The notes under the pieces are model-generated. The model searched no databases. It saw only the letters and a list, made by a program, of their open reading frames with translations, and had not been told where the DNA came from. Both the position numbers and the translations under genes were made by a program. From NCBI GenBank assembly GCA_023388515.1, contig JAEWGD010000006.1, positions 186,001 through 250,000 on the forward strand: a DNA stretch of 64,000 nucleotides, in the 5' to 3' direction. Numbering within the stretch: position 1 is the first letter of the stretch; each line of letters begins with the position of its first letter. Source of the DNA: Bacillota bacterium (GTDB lineage Bacteria; Bacillota; Clostridia; Oscillospirales; Ruminococcaceae). Positions 8,833 through 18,068 of the stretch are shown here, piece after piece.

Positions 8833-10026
8833 GTGAAAGTTCATGTTAAAAATATATCCCAAAATACTGGCTTAAAATACAATAAGCGTTTGCAACTATT
8901 TTATGGGGAATTCAAAGAACATAAAATGTTTATTAAGCTTGATACAAATAATAGTTTGTGCCATATTTTTATGTCCGTTAAGTATGTTAATGATATTAAG
9001 AAACACAGATATTCATTTGAAGAAAATGAATATTGTGACAACGATATTAACAGTGATAATTATAATGAAAATCCTTATGTGACAAATGATATCAACAGAA
9101 AAGATATACAAAGCAGAATAAATATCCTTAAAGCTACTTGTCCAGTGCTAGAAAGCATTACATATAAAAACAATGAAATTACAGCTATAATAAAAATTGA
9201 AGATGAAAACTATACCTTATCTTTGTATACAGCTCTAAATGACATAATTCAGTTTTGTAATGATAATAAACTGGTTTCCTGTTGTATTAATTGTGGGAAG
9301 TCCGAAAAAACATTTCAATATTCAATAAACGAATATTTTATAAACGTTTGCAATCATTGCCATAATTCCGTTTATTTTAATTTACTTAACAAACCTAAAC
9401 CTGAATATGTTGCATACGAAAGTTTTATTGCAGGTACAACTGGAGTTTTAATTGGTGCATTAATACTTGTTATGCTGTTGTTTTTTCTTAATATTAATAT
9501 AACAAGTTCAGGTGTTATGGGGTTTGCAAGCTTGCTTTTAGTTATCCCCGTTCTAATTTGCATAAAACTTTATATAATTTTCAGTGGTGGTTTTTTTACA
9601 AAAAAATCAATTATAATTACTAGCATTGTATGCTTAATGGCAATCTTTTTTACATCAATCTTTAGTGAAGCTTATGTGATAGCTAAAGATACAAAACAAA
9701 ATTTCGATAATTATATGAGTGAATATGAGTTAGAATTAGAAGAGAACATTAAAAGTTCATATGAAGATATTATAAAAAAATATGATTCTACTGAAAATTA
9801 TTTTAATCAAAAGTCCGAGGATTACAGGGAATATCTCACATCACGCACGGAAATTTCCACATCGATTAATTCAGTATTTACTGACTTAGAGGATAGCCGT
9901 AAGTTTCGTTTATTGTTTATGAAAAAACTAATGTGGTGTATAGCATGGTTAATTTCAACAATAATCTGCGTGTCTTTTCATAAATATAATTATGATAAAA
10001 AAAGTTCTACAATTTTACTTCACTAA
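8833..10026 (+). CDS. Unknown membrane protein with a zinc-ribbon-like four-cysteine motif
   Basis: Not assigned to a family. The 397-residue protein begins with a soluble domain of about 150 residues and then a CxxC...CxxC pair (CINCGK and VCNHCH, near residues 156-180) that looks like a small zinc ribbon. Three clustered hydrophobic helices span residues about 200-285. A charged helical segment rich in Glu and Lys follows (about 290-360), then a final hydrophobic helix near the C-terminus. The GTG at 8824 lies inside the ribosome site GAGGGG, so the GTG at 8833 is the preferred start. It follows the CmpB-like gene closely, and the two may work together in the membrane. Confidence 0.6.
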   Translation: MKVHVKNISQNTGLKYNKRLQLFYGEFKEHKMFIKLDTNNSLCHIFMSVKYVNDIKKHRYSFEENEYCDNDINSDNYNENPYVTNDINRKDIQSRINILKATCPVLESITYKNNEITAIIKIEDENYTLSLYTALNDIIQFCNDNKLVSCCINCGKSEKTFQYSINEYFINVCNHCHNSVYFNLLNKPKPEYVAYESFIAGTTGVLIGALILVMLLFFLNINITSSGVMGFASLLLVIPVLICIKLYIIFSGGFFTKKSIIITSIVCLMAIFFTSIFSEAYVIAKDTKQNFDNYMSEYELELEENIKSSYEDIIKKYDSTENYFNQKSEDYREYLTSRTEISTSINSVFTDLEDSRKFRLLFMKKLMWCIAWLISTIICVSFHKYNYDKKSSTILLH

Positions 10027-10038
10027 TTCATTTTAAGT

Positions 10039-10094
10039 AGCACTACTCCCCATATAAATATTTATCAGTATGTCCGATTAATAGGGGAGTGTGC
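10039..10094. terminator. Stem-loop between convergent genes
   Basis: CTCCCC near 10046-10051 pairs with GGGGAG at 10084-10089, and GCAC (10040-10043) pairs with GTGC (10091-10094), with a 32-base AT-rich loop. It lies between the unknown membrane protein and the end of tyrS. There is no strong U tract on either side, so a terminator role is only possible. Confidence 0.35.
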
Positions 10095-10100
10095 ATAAAA

Positions 10101-11318
10101 TTATGACATTAAAACCTTATGGAATACCTTTTTACCCTTTTTGATTATCACAAACTCACCGATGCTAATTAGCTTATTTGGGTCTGATATCTTTTCATCA
10201 TTTATGGATATTCCACCTTGAGTTACAAGCCTTCTGCCTTCGCCTTTTGATGTTGTTAACCCTGATTTTACCAGCAAGTCGAGAATTCCGATTGTGCCAT
10301 CTACCAATTCATCGCTGCTTATTGTTGTAGTTGGCATATTCTCACTGTCCATATTTCCACCAAATACTGATTTAGCAGCTTCTTGTGCTTTTTGTGCTTC
10401 AGTTTCAGAATGAACCATTTTTGTAACTTCATAAGCGAGTATTTCTTTTGCTTTATTTAATTCTGAACCAGACATTGTACGTTCCATTTCTTCTATTTGC
10501 TCAATTGGCAAGAATGTTAGAAGCTTCATACAAGTAATAACGTCATCATCACTGACATTTCTCCAGTATTGATAGAAGTCATATGGTGAACATTTTTCAG
10601 CATCAAGCCATAATGCACCCTTTTCAGTCTTGCCCATTTTTTTGCCTTCTTTTGTCGTAAGTAGAGTAAATGTCATACCATATGACTCACCCTGTTCGAC
10701 ACGTCTTATTAAATCCACACCACCGAGAATATTACTCCACTGGTCATCACCACCAAGTTCGAGTTTAACTCCTTTATTCTGGTATAGATATAAAAAGTCA
10801 TAACTTTGCATAAGCATATAATTGAATTCAAGAAAAGACAAACCTTTTTCAAGTCTTGACTTAAAGCATTCTGCTGTTAGCATTTTATTTACAGAAAAAT
10901 GTCTACCTACAGTTCTCAAGAAATCAATATAGTTCATTTCCATCAACCAGTCGCCATTCTTTACAATTTCTGCTTTACCTTCAGAAAAGTCAATGAACTT
11001 TGACATTTGCTCCTTAAAACGTTCAGCATTATGATTTATTTCTTCGATTGTAAGCATTTTTCTCATATCCGTCTTGCCAGTAGGGTCACCAATCAAAGTT
11101 GTTCCAGTACCGAGTAAAGCAATAGGTTTATGTCCAGCATTTTGCATATGCTTCATTACCACTAACTGTAGAAAATGCCCTATATGCAGACTATCAGCAG
11201 TGGCATCAAACCCAATGTAAAAGCTTGCCTTTTCGTTATTAAGCAACTCCTCAATTTCCTTTTCATGAGTCATTTGTGCAATTAACCCACGTCTTTTTAA
11301 TTCCTCAAACAGTGTCAT
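10101..11318 (-). CDS. tyrS: Tyrosyl-tRNA synthetase
   Basis: TyrS charges tRNA-Tyr. The 405-residue class I synthetase has the HIGH motif in [10 protein letters not shown] (about residue 44), the tyrosine pocket segment [12 protein letters not shown] and the KMSKS-equivalent KKMGKTEKG (about 230). A C-terminal S4 RNA-binding domain (about 340-405) follows. Length and order match the standard TyrS family. A GGAGGATAAT site precedes the ATG. Expression is almost certainly controlled by the T-box leader upstream (11345-11610), which carries a TAC specifier. It is a single-gene transcription unit on the minus strand. Confidence 0.97.
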   Translation of the reverse strand: MTLFEELKRRGLIAQMTHEKEIEELLNNEKASFYIGFDATADSLHIGHFLQLVVMKHMQNAGHKPIALLGTGTTLIGDPTGKTDMRKMLTIEEINHNAERFKEQMSKFIDFSEGKAEIVKNGDWLMEMNYIDFLRTVGRHFSVNKMLTAECFKSRLEKGLSFLEFNYMLMQSYDFLYLYQNKGVKLELGGDDQWSNILGGVDLIRRVEQGESYGMTFTLLTTKEGKKMGKTEKGALWLDAEKCSPYDFYQYWRNVSDDDVITCMKLLTFLPIEQIEEMERTMSGSELNKAKEILAYEVTKMVHSETEAQKAQEAAKSVFGGNMDSENMPTTTISSDELVDGTIGILDLLVKSGLTTSKGEGRRLVTQGGISINDEKISDPNKLISIGEFVIIKKGKKVFHKVLMS

Positions 11319-11344
11319 AATTATCCTCCTATTATTAAAAATTC

Positions 11345-11610
11345 AAATAAAAATCCTCTGACAAGAAAATCTCATCAGAGGACGAATTAGTGTAATTCGT
11401 GGTACCACCTCAGTTTATCAGCAATGTATAAAACATCACTAACCTCAAAACACTATAACGTGTGTTCTTCCGTATGCCCCTACTTAACAATTATCATGGT
11501 TTCAAGGCATAAGCTCCGAGATGTATTCTCAATATGGTGATACCTTTTCACAGCGACCAAAGGCTCTCTGAAATCACTTAATATTGATACTTCTTCTCAT
11601 CATCACTTTT
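11345..11610 (-). ncRNA. T-box leader, tyrosine specific, upstream of tyrS
   Basis: Read on the minus strand, the leader contains the AGAGAGCC start of stem I and the specifier region GAATACATCTCGGAG with Tyr codon TAC at 11523-11525. The T-box core AGGTGGTACCACG lies near 11399-11411. An intrinsic terminator closes it: stem TCCTCTGA...TCAGAGGA (about 11353-11382) followed by TTTTTATTT. Uncharged tRNA-Tyr pairing with the specifier and the T-box would block the terminator and allow tyrS transcription. The mechanism is established for the class; the tyrosine assignment follows from the specifier and the downstream gene. Confidence 0.93.
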
Positions 11611-11616
11611 CCATTT

Positions 11617-11645
11617 ATATTATCACATAAATTAATTAATGTCAA
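11617..11645 (-). promoter_or_regulatory. Sigma-A type promoter of the tyrS T-box leader
   Basis: On the minus strand, TTGACA (11645-11640) and TAATAT (11622-11617) are separated by 17 bases, placing the transcript start just before stem I of the T-box. Confidence 0.7.
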
Positions 11646-11737
11646 GTATTTAATAATAAAGTGTGAAATTATGTTTGAAATCATAGAAACACCAAATTTA
11701 TCCCTCATTAAAATTATGACATAGGAGATATTACAAA

Positions 11738-12289
11738 ATGATAAACAATAGAAATTCAATAAAAATAGAATTATCTCAAAAGCAAAAAACAACTTTTGAA
11801 AAATATGTTAGTGACCAGCTATATACACCAAAGATGCGAGTGATTATTGCAATAATTGTTGGGATAGTTGGTCTTATCTTACTGATGTCATTTATCGGGT
11901 TTGCTTCTGGTGAAGGCAAAATCCTAAAAACAGATGAATACAATTATTCTAGCGGTAACGAATATGAAGTCCCTATTAAATTGCTATTGACTGGTATTCT
12001 TTTAATAGTGTTTTCAGGTTTAAATCTATTCATGTATTTGAATAAGGTTATAGAAAAAACAAACATTCTTAAAATGTTGAAGAACGACTCATATGTAGTG
12101 TCTGAAGAAAAGATTGTTGCAAAAGAAGATAAAGGTACGACCTACCCGTATTATGTACACACAAATATTGGTGGTGTGTGTGAATGTCCCGTATTTTTAG
12201 AATATCGTAATTTTGCAATAGGGGATAGAGCCTTGTGTATCTACATTTGCAATAGCCGTTTTGCAATGCAATTTAGTAATTATAATTAG
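11738..12289 (+). CDS. Unknown small membrane protein
   Basis: A 183-residue protein that I do not recognise. It has a charged N-terminal 30 residues, a hydrophobic helix near residues 33-56 (VIIAIIVGIVGLILLMSF), a short outside loop, a second helix near 80-104, and a C-terminal soluble domain of about 75 residues containing two cysteines. The ATG follows AGGAGA by 9 bases. It stands alone between the divergent tyrS leader and the convergent ispE. No partner gene suggests a function. Confidence 0.6.
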   Translation: MINNRNSIKIELSQKQKTTFEKYVSDQLYTPKMRVIIAIIVGIVGLILLMSFIGFASGEGKILKTDEYNYSSGNEYEVPIKLLLTGILLIVFSGLNLFMYLNKVIEKTNILKMLKNDSYVVSEEKIVAKEDKGTTYPYYVHTNIGGVCECPVFLEYRNFAIGDRALCIYICNSRFAMQFSNYN

Positions 12290-12307
12290 ATATTTACAAT
12301 TAAAAGT

Positions 12308-13165
12308 CTAATTTTCAGTAGTACATGGTAGGGAAAATTCGTATAGTTTACTCAGCAAATTTGAACATTTACAAGCAGAATCTTTATCAGAAAATATTCC
12401 GAAAACTGCTGAACCACTTCCAGACATAATAGAACAAAGTGCGTTGTTTTCAAGCATTATTTTCTTAATATTAAAAACATCATCTAACTCAGTTACATAT
12501 TCAAAAATATTAAAGCAATGTTTTGGTAGTTCTATCATATCATTGCTTTTTATTGTTTGAAGTATCGCTTCTGATTTTTTATGTTGAGAATAATGTATGT
12601 CTTCAATTTTTTTATACGCTTCAGCAGTTGATATTCCACCTTTACCTTTAGCAACAACAAGATGTAGCTTTGGAATTGGTGATAAGGGAGTGAGGATTTC
12701 TCCGACTCCTTTAGCAAAAGCAGTACCACCATTAATAAAGAAAGGGACATCTGCACCCAATTCAACTGCTATTTTACATAGTTCATCATAAGATAAATTT
12801 ACATTTAGTAGACTATTTAAGCCATTTAAAACAGCAGCAGCATTAGAACTGCCACCACCTAATCCAGCCTGATTAGGTATGTTTTTTTCAATATAAATAT
12901 CAACACCTATTTTATCAGTATTAATATACTTGAGAAACTTCTGAGCAGCTTTATAAGCGATATTACTTTCGTTATTTGGAACAGTAATATCATTTGTTGA
13001 TACAGTTAAAATACCAGTCTTATTCAACTCAATTTTAACAACGTCCAATATAGATATGGTTTGAAAAACACTCTCTATAAGGTGATACCCATCATCTCTT
13101 ACGCCAGTTACATCTAAAAAAAGATTAATTTTAGCAGGTGCTTTTAATGTAATAGTGTTATTCAT
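12308..13165 (-). CDS. ispE: 4-diphosphocytidyl-2-C-methyl-D-erythritol kinase
   Basis: IspE is the GHMP-family kinase that phosphorylates CDP-ME in the MEP isoprenoid pathway. The 285-residue protein begins with the substrate motif APAKINLFLDVTGVRDDGYH (residues about 9-28). The ATP-binding motif GLGGGSSNAAAVL lies near residue 96, and the third GHMP motif MSGSGSAVFGIF near residue 246. It is the last gene of a minus-strand operon after the aminotransferase, with a 4-base gap. The co-operon genes are not isoprenoid genes, so the grouping is probably not functional. Confidence 0.96.
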   Translation of the reverse strand: MNNTITLKAPAKINLFLDVTGVRDDGYHLIESVFQTISILDVVKIELNKTGILTVSTNDITVPNNESNIAYKAAQKFLKYINTDKIGVDIYIEKNIPNQAGLGGGSSNAAAVLNGLNSLLNVNLSYDELCKIAVELGADVPFFINGGTAFAKGVGEILTPLSPIPKLHLVVAKGKGGISTAEAYKKIEDIHYSQHKKSEAILQTIKSNDMIELPKHCFNIFEYVTELDDVFNIKKIMLENNALCSIMSGSGSAVFGIFSDKDSACKCSNLLSKLYEFSLPCTTEN

Positions 13166-13169
13166 AAAA

Positions 13170-14345
13170 TCAATCCTTTTTAAGACTTTTCACAAACTTT
13201 TCTATTCTTTTAAGAGCCTCAATTAAATGCTTGACTGAGTATGCATATGAAACACGAATAAAGCCTTCACCACTTTCACCAAAAGCATTTCCAGGAACAA
13301 CAGCAATTTTTTCTTCCATAAGCAACCGTTCACAGAATTCCTCACTGGAAAGACCAGTACTTTTAATACATGGGAAAACATAGAAAGCTCCCTCAGGATT
13401 AAAACATTCTAACCCCATATTATTAAATGTTTTTACAACAAGCCTACGTCGTTTATCATATTCATTAACCATAGTTTCAACTTCTTCTTCACAGTTAGTC
13501 AAAGCTTCAATTGCAGCATATTGGCTAACAGTAGGGGAACACATTATTGCGTACTGATGTATTTTTAAAACTTGTGTAACTATTGGTTCAGGGGCTGCAA
13601 GATATCCTAACCTCCAACCCGTCATTGCAAAAGCCTTTGAAAAGCCATTAACCATAATAGTACGCTCTTGCATTCCTTCAATCTCGGCGATAGAACAATG
13701 CTTTCTTCCAAATGTTAATTCCGAATAAATCTCATCAGAAAGCACAAAAATATTAGTATCTTTTAAAACATCAGCAATAGCCTGTAAATCCTCACGAGTC
13801 ATTATAGCACCTGTTGGATTACTAGGGAACGGTAATACTAAAAGCTTTGTTTTATCAGTTATTTTTTCTTTTAAGCTTTCAGGAGTTAACTTGAAATTAT
13901 TCTCAACCTTTGTATCAATACTAATAGGAACTCCACCAGAAAGTGTAACTATCGGAGCATAGCAAACAAAGCAAGGCTCAACAATAAGAACCTCATCGCC
14001 GGGATTAATTAAAGCCCTCAATGAAATATCAATAGCTTCTGAACCGCCAACAGTGACAATTACTTCATGATCAGGATCATAATCAATATTATTTTTCCTT
14101 TTTATATACTTTGCAATTTCCTCACGAAGCTGTATAAGCCCAGAGTTAGATGTATAAACAGTCTTCCCCTTTTCCAAAGCAGAAATTGCAACGCTCCTAA
14201 TAGCCCAAGGGGTAGGAAAGTCAGGCTCACCAACACCCAAGCTTATTACGCCCTCAAGAGTTAAAGCAATATCAAAAAACTTCCTAATCCCTGAAGGTTT
14301 AATAGTTTTTATTTTATCAGAAAGCACATCATCATAATTTATCAC
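13170..14345 (-). CDS. Class I/II PLP-dependent aminotransferase
   Basis: A 391-residue fold-type I aminotransferase. The PLP lysine is Lys237 in NGFSKAFAMTGWRLGYL. The phosphate and ring contacts are in VTVGGSEAIDISL, PSNPTGAIM and LSDEIYSELTF, and the carboxylate Arg lies in FIRVSYAYS near the C-terminus. It resembles PatA/AraT-type enzymes that act on aromatic, branched or N-acetyl-diaminopimelate substrates; the exact substrate cannot be read. Its start overlaps the end of the Lrp-type regulator gene by four bases, so the pair is probably translationally coupled and the regulator may control it. Confidence 0.9.
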   Translation of the reverse strand: MINYDDVLSDKIKTIKPSGIRKFFDIALTLEGVISLGVGEPDFPTPWAIRSVAISALEKGKTVYTSNSGLIQLREEIAKYIKRKNNIDYDPDHEVIVTVGGSEAIDISLRALINPGDEVLIVEPCFVCYAPIVTLSGGVPISIDTKVENNFKLTPESLKEKITDKTKLLVLPFPSNPTGAIMTREDLQAIADVLKDTNIFVLSDEIYSELTFGRKHCSIAEIEGMQERTIMVNGFSKAFAMTGWRLGYLAAPEPIVTQVLKIHQYAIMCSPTVSQYAAIEALTNCEEEVETMVNEYDKRRRLVVKTFNNMGLECFNPEGAFYVFPCIKSTGLSSEEFCERLLMEEKIAVVPGNAFGESGEGFIRVSYAYSVKHLIEALKRIEKFVKSLKKD

Positions 14346-14821
14346 GGAGAAACAAAGCCCCTTTCATCAACCACTTCTTCCTCTATAAAGATACCTTTTT
14401 CTTTATATCTTTTCAAGACAAAGTGAGTTGCAGTGGATAATACCCCATCAATTGTTGAAAGTCTTTGTGCAACAAAGAGTGCAATATTTTTAAGGCTTTC
14501 ACCACTAACAGTAACTGCTAAATCATAATCACCAGAAATAAGTGAAACACTTTCTACTTCATCATACATCATAACAGTTCTTGCTAAATCATCAAAGCCA
14601 TAATCACGTTTTGGAGTAACCCTCAGCTCAATAAAAGCAGTAACCGTTTCCTTACTTGTGAGTTCCTCATTTAAGATAACGCTATAACCTTTTATAACCC
14701 CTTTTTTTTCATAGTTTTCAATTTTGTCTGCAATACCTTGAGGAGTGTCACCAAGCATTACTGCAAGCTGTTCATTTGATAATCTAGCATTTTGTTTAAG
14801 CAAGTCCAATAATTCTTCCAT
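14342..14821 (-). CDS. Lrp/AsnC-family transcriptional regulator
   Basis: The 159-residue protein has an N-terminal helix-turn-helix (about residues 8-50, ARLSNEQLAVMLG) and a C-terminal ligand-sensing domain (about 63-140) with the pattern VESVSLISGDYDLAVTVSG. Lrp/AsnC proteins respond to amino acids. A longer reading from TTG at 14833 exists, but that TTG lies in the ribosome site GGAGGG, so the ATG at 14821 is the likely start. The four-base overlap with the aminotransferase suggests it governs that gene in response to an amino acid. The target is inferred. Confidence 0.9.
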   Translation of the reverse strand: MEELLDLLKQNARLSNEQLAVMLGDTPQGIADKIENYEKKGVIKGYSVILNEELTSKETVTAFIELRVTPKRDYGFDDLARTVMMYDEVESVSLISGDYDLAVTVSGESLKNIALFVAQRLSTIDGVLSTATHFVLKRYKEKGIFIEEEVVDERGFVSP

Positions 14822-14833
14822 TATACCCTCCAA

Positions 14834-15667
14834 TTATAAATTAATAAAATAAGGCTTTCGCTTTTTAAAATAACATACCTCTGTAAATCCGGCAAGCTTT
14901 GCTAATTCAACACCTTGAGGGATACCTTTTGCTAAATCATAAGTTGTATGGGAATCAGAGCCAATTGATAAAATTTTTCCACCTAAATCTTTATATAGTT
15001 TGATATAATTTAAGTCGGGAAAGGTTTTGCCATAAGTTTGACGCAATCCAGATGTATTTATCTCTATTCCTTTACCCTTACTTATAAGCACCCTATAACA
15101 TTCAGCTATAATCTCCTCATATGGTTTCATATCCACATCTATACCATAATTCCCAACAATATATCTAAGCGTATAAGTAAGATGTCCTAAAACATCAAAC
15201 TTTCCCCATTCACAAAGCTTTAAAACCTCAAGATAATTTTCCATAAGCAGTGATGGTATATCAACTTCATTATAATCAATAAAAGCAAAGTCATCATGAT
15301 TAGGTAACTGATGCATTGAACCTATAACAAAATCCAAACGTTCATCTGAAATTATTTTCTCAGCAAGTTCTAAATCATGGGTTGCCTGACCGAGTTCAAT
15401 TCCACAAATAAGGTTTAGCTTGCCATGATACTTTTGTTGAGCAAAGGTATTATCCTTCATAGACTTTTCAAAATCTAATTGAAAATCATAAGTATCATAA
15501 CCATTTGGTTTAGCATTGTAGTATTCAATTCCATAATAGCGATTGACTTCACAATGTTCTGTTATAGCTAGAACATCAAGACCTAAAGCAATCGCTTGCT
15601 CACACAACTCTGAAACTGTATTTTCAGCATCAGGTGAATTACAAGTATGTGTATGACAATCTATCAT
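14834..15667 (-). CDS. PHP-domain histidinol-phosphatase-like protein
   Basis: A 277-residue PHP metallophosphoesterase similar to HisK-type histidinol phosphatases. It starts with the metal-binding MIDCHTHTCNSPDAENTV, and has AITEHCE near residue 40, CGIELGQ near 91, GSMHQLP near 119 and the late SDSHTTYDL near 242. An upstream extension of the frame to 15706 lacks a ribosome site. The ATG at 15667 sits seven bases after AAGGAG. It is the first gene of the operon with the Lrp regulator, aminotransferase and ispE. No his genes are nearby, so a histidine role is plausible but not certain. Confidence 0.85.
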   Translation of the reverse strand: MIDCHTHTCNSPDAENTVSELCEQAIALGLDVLAITEHCEVNRYYGIEYYNAKPNGYDTYDFQLDFEKSMKDNTFAQQKYHGKLNLICGIELGQATHDLELAEKIISDERLDFVIGSMHQLPNHDDFAFIDYNEVDIPSLLMENYLEVLKLCEWGKFDVLGHLTYTLRYIVGNYGIDVDMKPYEEIIAECYRVLISKGKGIEINTSGLRQTYGKTFPDLNYIKLYKDLGGKILSIGSDSHTTYDLAKGIPQGVELAKLAGFTEVCYFKKRKPYFINL

Positions 15668-15732
15668 AAAAATCTCCTTTTTAAGAACAAACACATTATA
15701 ACACAAAAATAAATAAAAAGTAAATAGCTAAA

Positions 15733-16395
15733 TTAATATATTCCATATGTTTTGCTAACGTTTTGTACTATAACAATACCATTACCTGGCTCTTCAATTT
15801 TAAGTTCAAAATTAATAGCATCAACAATTTTTTGAGTTGATTCAAATTCAGACAGAATCAGAACAATTTCTTTTTCAGGTTCTATATCCATAGCAAATAC
15901 CTTAGTAGTTTCATGAGTTCCAGCACCTCTGGCATTGATAATAGTACCACCTCTAGAACCTGCCTTATTAGCAGCCTCGATTACTAATTCAGCATCACCC
16001 TTATAAACAATCACAAAAATAGAGTTATACATTATTTCATTCTCCTTTAAGCTATCATTATTCTTTAAACTAGTTCCATTAACACCTAAAAAACTTGAAA
16101 CAGGAATGCTGAAAGAGATTCCATGATTTGCTTTTTCAAAATGAAATTCTTTATTAAGTTCCTCCATTGTCGTATAAGCAATGTTTTTTTCAGCCATCAT
16201 CATGACAATTTCTTTTCTTATCTCACATAAATCTAAAAATTCGAGAATTCGATTTTTCACCGTTCCTTTACCAAGAAAAATTGTTCCACCTGTAATACCA
16301 TGTTTCTTGGAATACTTGAGTATTTTGCTTCCATATCCATTATTAACAACGACATAAACTAATTCATATTCTTTGGATTCAGTATTAAGATTCAT
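15733..16395 (-). CDS. Double PII-like regulatory protein
   Basis: A 220-residue protein made of two PII-like halves. The first (residues about 10-100) contains GYGSKILKYSKKHGITGGTI; the second (about 125-218) contains AANKAGSRGGTIINARGAGT, which matches the PII core just before the T-loop. Classical PII proteins are about 112 residues, so this is a fused tandem copy. PII proteins sense energy and nitrogen state through ATP/ADP and 2-oxoglutarate and often control transporters. Its ATG overlaps the stop of the DUF1538 gene in ATGA, which strongly suggests it regulates that membrane protein. The effector is unknown. Confidence 0.8.
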   Translation of the reverse strand: MNLNTESKEYELVYVVVNNGYGSKILKYSKKHGITGGTIFLGKGTVKNRILEFLDLCEIRKEIVMMMAEKNIAYTTMEELNKEFHFEKANHGISFSIPVSSFLGVNGTSLKNNDSLKENEIMYNSIFVIVYKGDAELVIEAANKAGSRGGTIINARGAGTHETTKVFAMDIEPEKEIVLILSEFESTQKIVDAINFELKIEEPGNGIVIVQNVSKTYGIY

Positions 16396-17879
16396 TTTTC
16401 ACTACCCCCTTCTTTTCTAGATTTAAATTTAAAAATCAGACCTAAAGTTTGAATGGCAAGCAAAGGTGTTAATGCAACCATTGCAATTATGCCGAATCCA
16501 TCAATCAATACATCAGCCCCTTCTGTTGCTGATGCGACACCTTGAGCAAATGCAAGTATAAAAGTTGCTGTCATAGGACCAGAAGCTACCCCACCAGAAT
16601 CATATGCCATACCAACAAAAAGGTTTGGAACAAAATATGACATAATGATAGAAATTAAATATCCAGGCAATAAATAATGCCAAAGTTGTATTTCAGGAAT
16701 TAGTATTCGTAGCATTGATAAAGCTACAGCAATGCCGACACCTATTGAAAGAGAAAGCATTACAGATTTTCGTTTAACATAACCACTTGTAACGTCTTCA
16801 ATTTGGTGCGTTAATACATAAACAGCAGGTTCAGCTAGTATAGTTACTAAACCTAAAACAAATCCAACAATAATTACGATTGGTGTATTTCCCCCTGTAA
16901 CAATACTCTGTCCAATAGCTTTTCCTACATCCATAAAGCCAGCATTAACGCCAACTAAAAAAATCACTAGTCCAATGAATGTATATGAAAGCCCCTTTAT
17001 TATTTTATATAATGATTTCTTTGGCAGTTTAAATGTTTTAAAATGAGTGATAATAAATATAATAAATATTGGTAGAAGAGCAATTAAAATCTCAAATGAT
17101 ATCTTTGGAATAATATTACTGAAAGGCTGAACAATTGATTTTGGGATTGATATTTCAAATGTTGAAGTACCAGCAAACTCAAACTTTCGAGAAACTATAT
17201 TCATTATCATTACTGCCATAATAGCACCTGTTGAAGTAACTCCAACTAGTCCAAAGCTATCTATTTCAGATGATTTACTATCTTTTTTTAGTGACGATAC
17301 ACCAAGCGAAAGTGCCAACATAAAAGGAACAGTTAAAGCACCCGTAGTAGCACCTGAAGCATCAAAAGACATTGCTAAGAATTCAGGCGTTATAAAAAAT
17401 GATAAGATTAGTATCATAAGATATATAGCAGTTAAGAGCTTTTTTAAAGGAAAGTTTTCTACAATTCTTATCAATGCAATGGCAATCATAATTGCTATAC
17501 CAATTGATACGACCAAAACAATACTTAATTTTGATACTTGCCCAGAAGTTATATCAGCTATTTGACTGGCTAATATAAGCAAGTCAGGTTCAGCTACAGA
17601 AACAAAAAAGCCTAATATAATTCCAGCGATTGCAACTATCCATAGCTTATTAGATTTAGCAATAGAAGATCCCATTAAAGTACCAATAGGAGTTATTCCT
17701 AGATCTACACCAAATAAAAATATTGCTAGTCCTATAATTATAAATAAAGCACCAATAAGAAATCGTATAACCATAGGAGTCTCAAGAGGAGTAATTGTAA
17801 AGTTAAGAATTAAAACGATTATAGAGATCGGTATAACGGATAGAGAAACTTCTTTTAGTTTTTGGGTTAATACATTCAA
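16392..17879 (-). CDS. DUF1538 membrane protein, internally duplicated
   Basis: A 495-residue polytopic membrane protein of the DUF1538 family, function unknown. It consists of two homologous halves. SVAEPDLLILASQIADITSG in the first half matches ILAEPAVYVLTHQIEDVTSG in the second, and FDASGATTGALTVPFMLALS matches YDSGGVASGPMTATFILAFA. Such duplication is typical of transporters. The preferred start is TTG at 17879, eight bases after GGAAG; an upstream frame to 17912 lacks a site. It is coupled to the double PII-like gene. A transport role for an ion or small solute is inferred from fold pattern and PII coupling. Confidence 0.85.
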   Translation of the reverse strand: MNVLTQKLKEVSLSVIPISIIVLILNFTITPLETPMVIRFLIGALFIIIGLAIFLFGVDLGITPIGTLMGSSIAKSNKLWIVAIAGIILGFFVSVAEPDLLILASQIADITSGQVSKLSIVLVVSIGIAIMIAIALIRIVENFPLKKLLTAIYLMILILSFFITPEFLAMSFDASGATTGALTVPFMLALSLGVSSLKKDSKSSEIDSFGLVGVTSTGAIMAVMIMNIVSRKFEFAGTSTFEISIPKSIVQPFSNIIPKISFEILIALLPIFIIFIITHFKTFKLPKKSLYKIIKGLSYTFIGLVIFLVGVNAGFMDVGKAIGQSIVTGGNTPIVIIVGFVLGLVTILAEPAVYVLTHQIEDVTSGYVKRKSVMLSLSIGVGIAVALSMLRILIPEIQLWHYLLPGYLISIIMSYFVPNLFVGMAYDSGGVASGPMTATFILAFAQGVASATEGADVLIDGFGIIAMVALTPLLAIQTLGLIFKFKSRKEGGSEK

Positions 17880-17954
17880 AATTAACACTTCCTTTGGATT
17901 TATATGTATCAATTTGAAGCGAAACTAACGCCTATTCATTGATATACATTTTAT

Positions 17955-17983
17955 ATTATATCATATTTTATATAAATTAGCAA
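17955..17983 (-). promoter_or_regulatory. Sigma-A type promoter for the DUF1538/PII operon
   Basis: On the minus strand TTGCTA (17983-17978) and TATAAT (17960-17955) are separated by 17 bases. The transcript would begin about 70 bases before the TTG start at 17879. Confidence 0.6.
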
Positions 17984-18068
17984 TAATCAAATATAGATTT
18001 CTGTAATTTTAATGTACATTATTTAAAATATAGTGTATAATTAAAGATAAGAATTGAGGTGTTTTATA

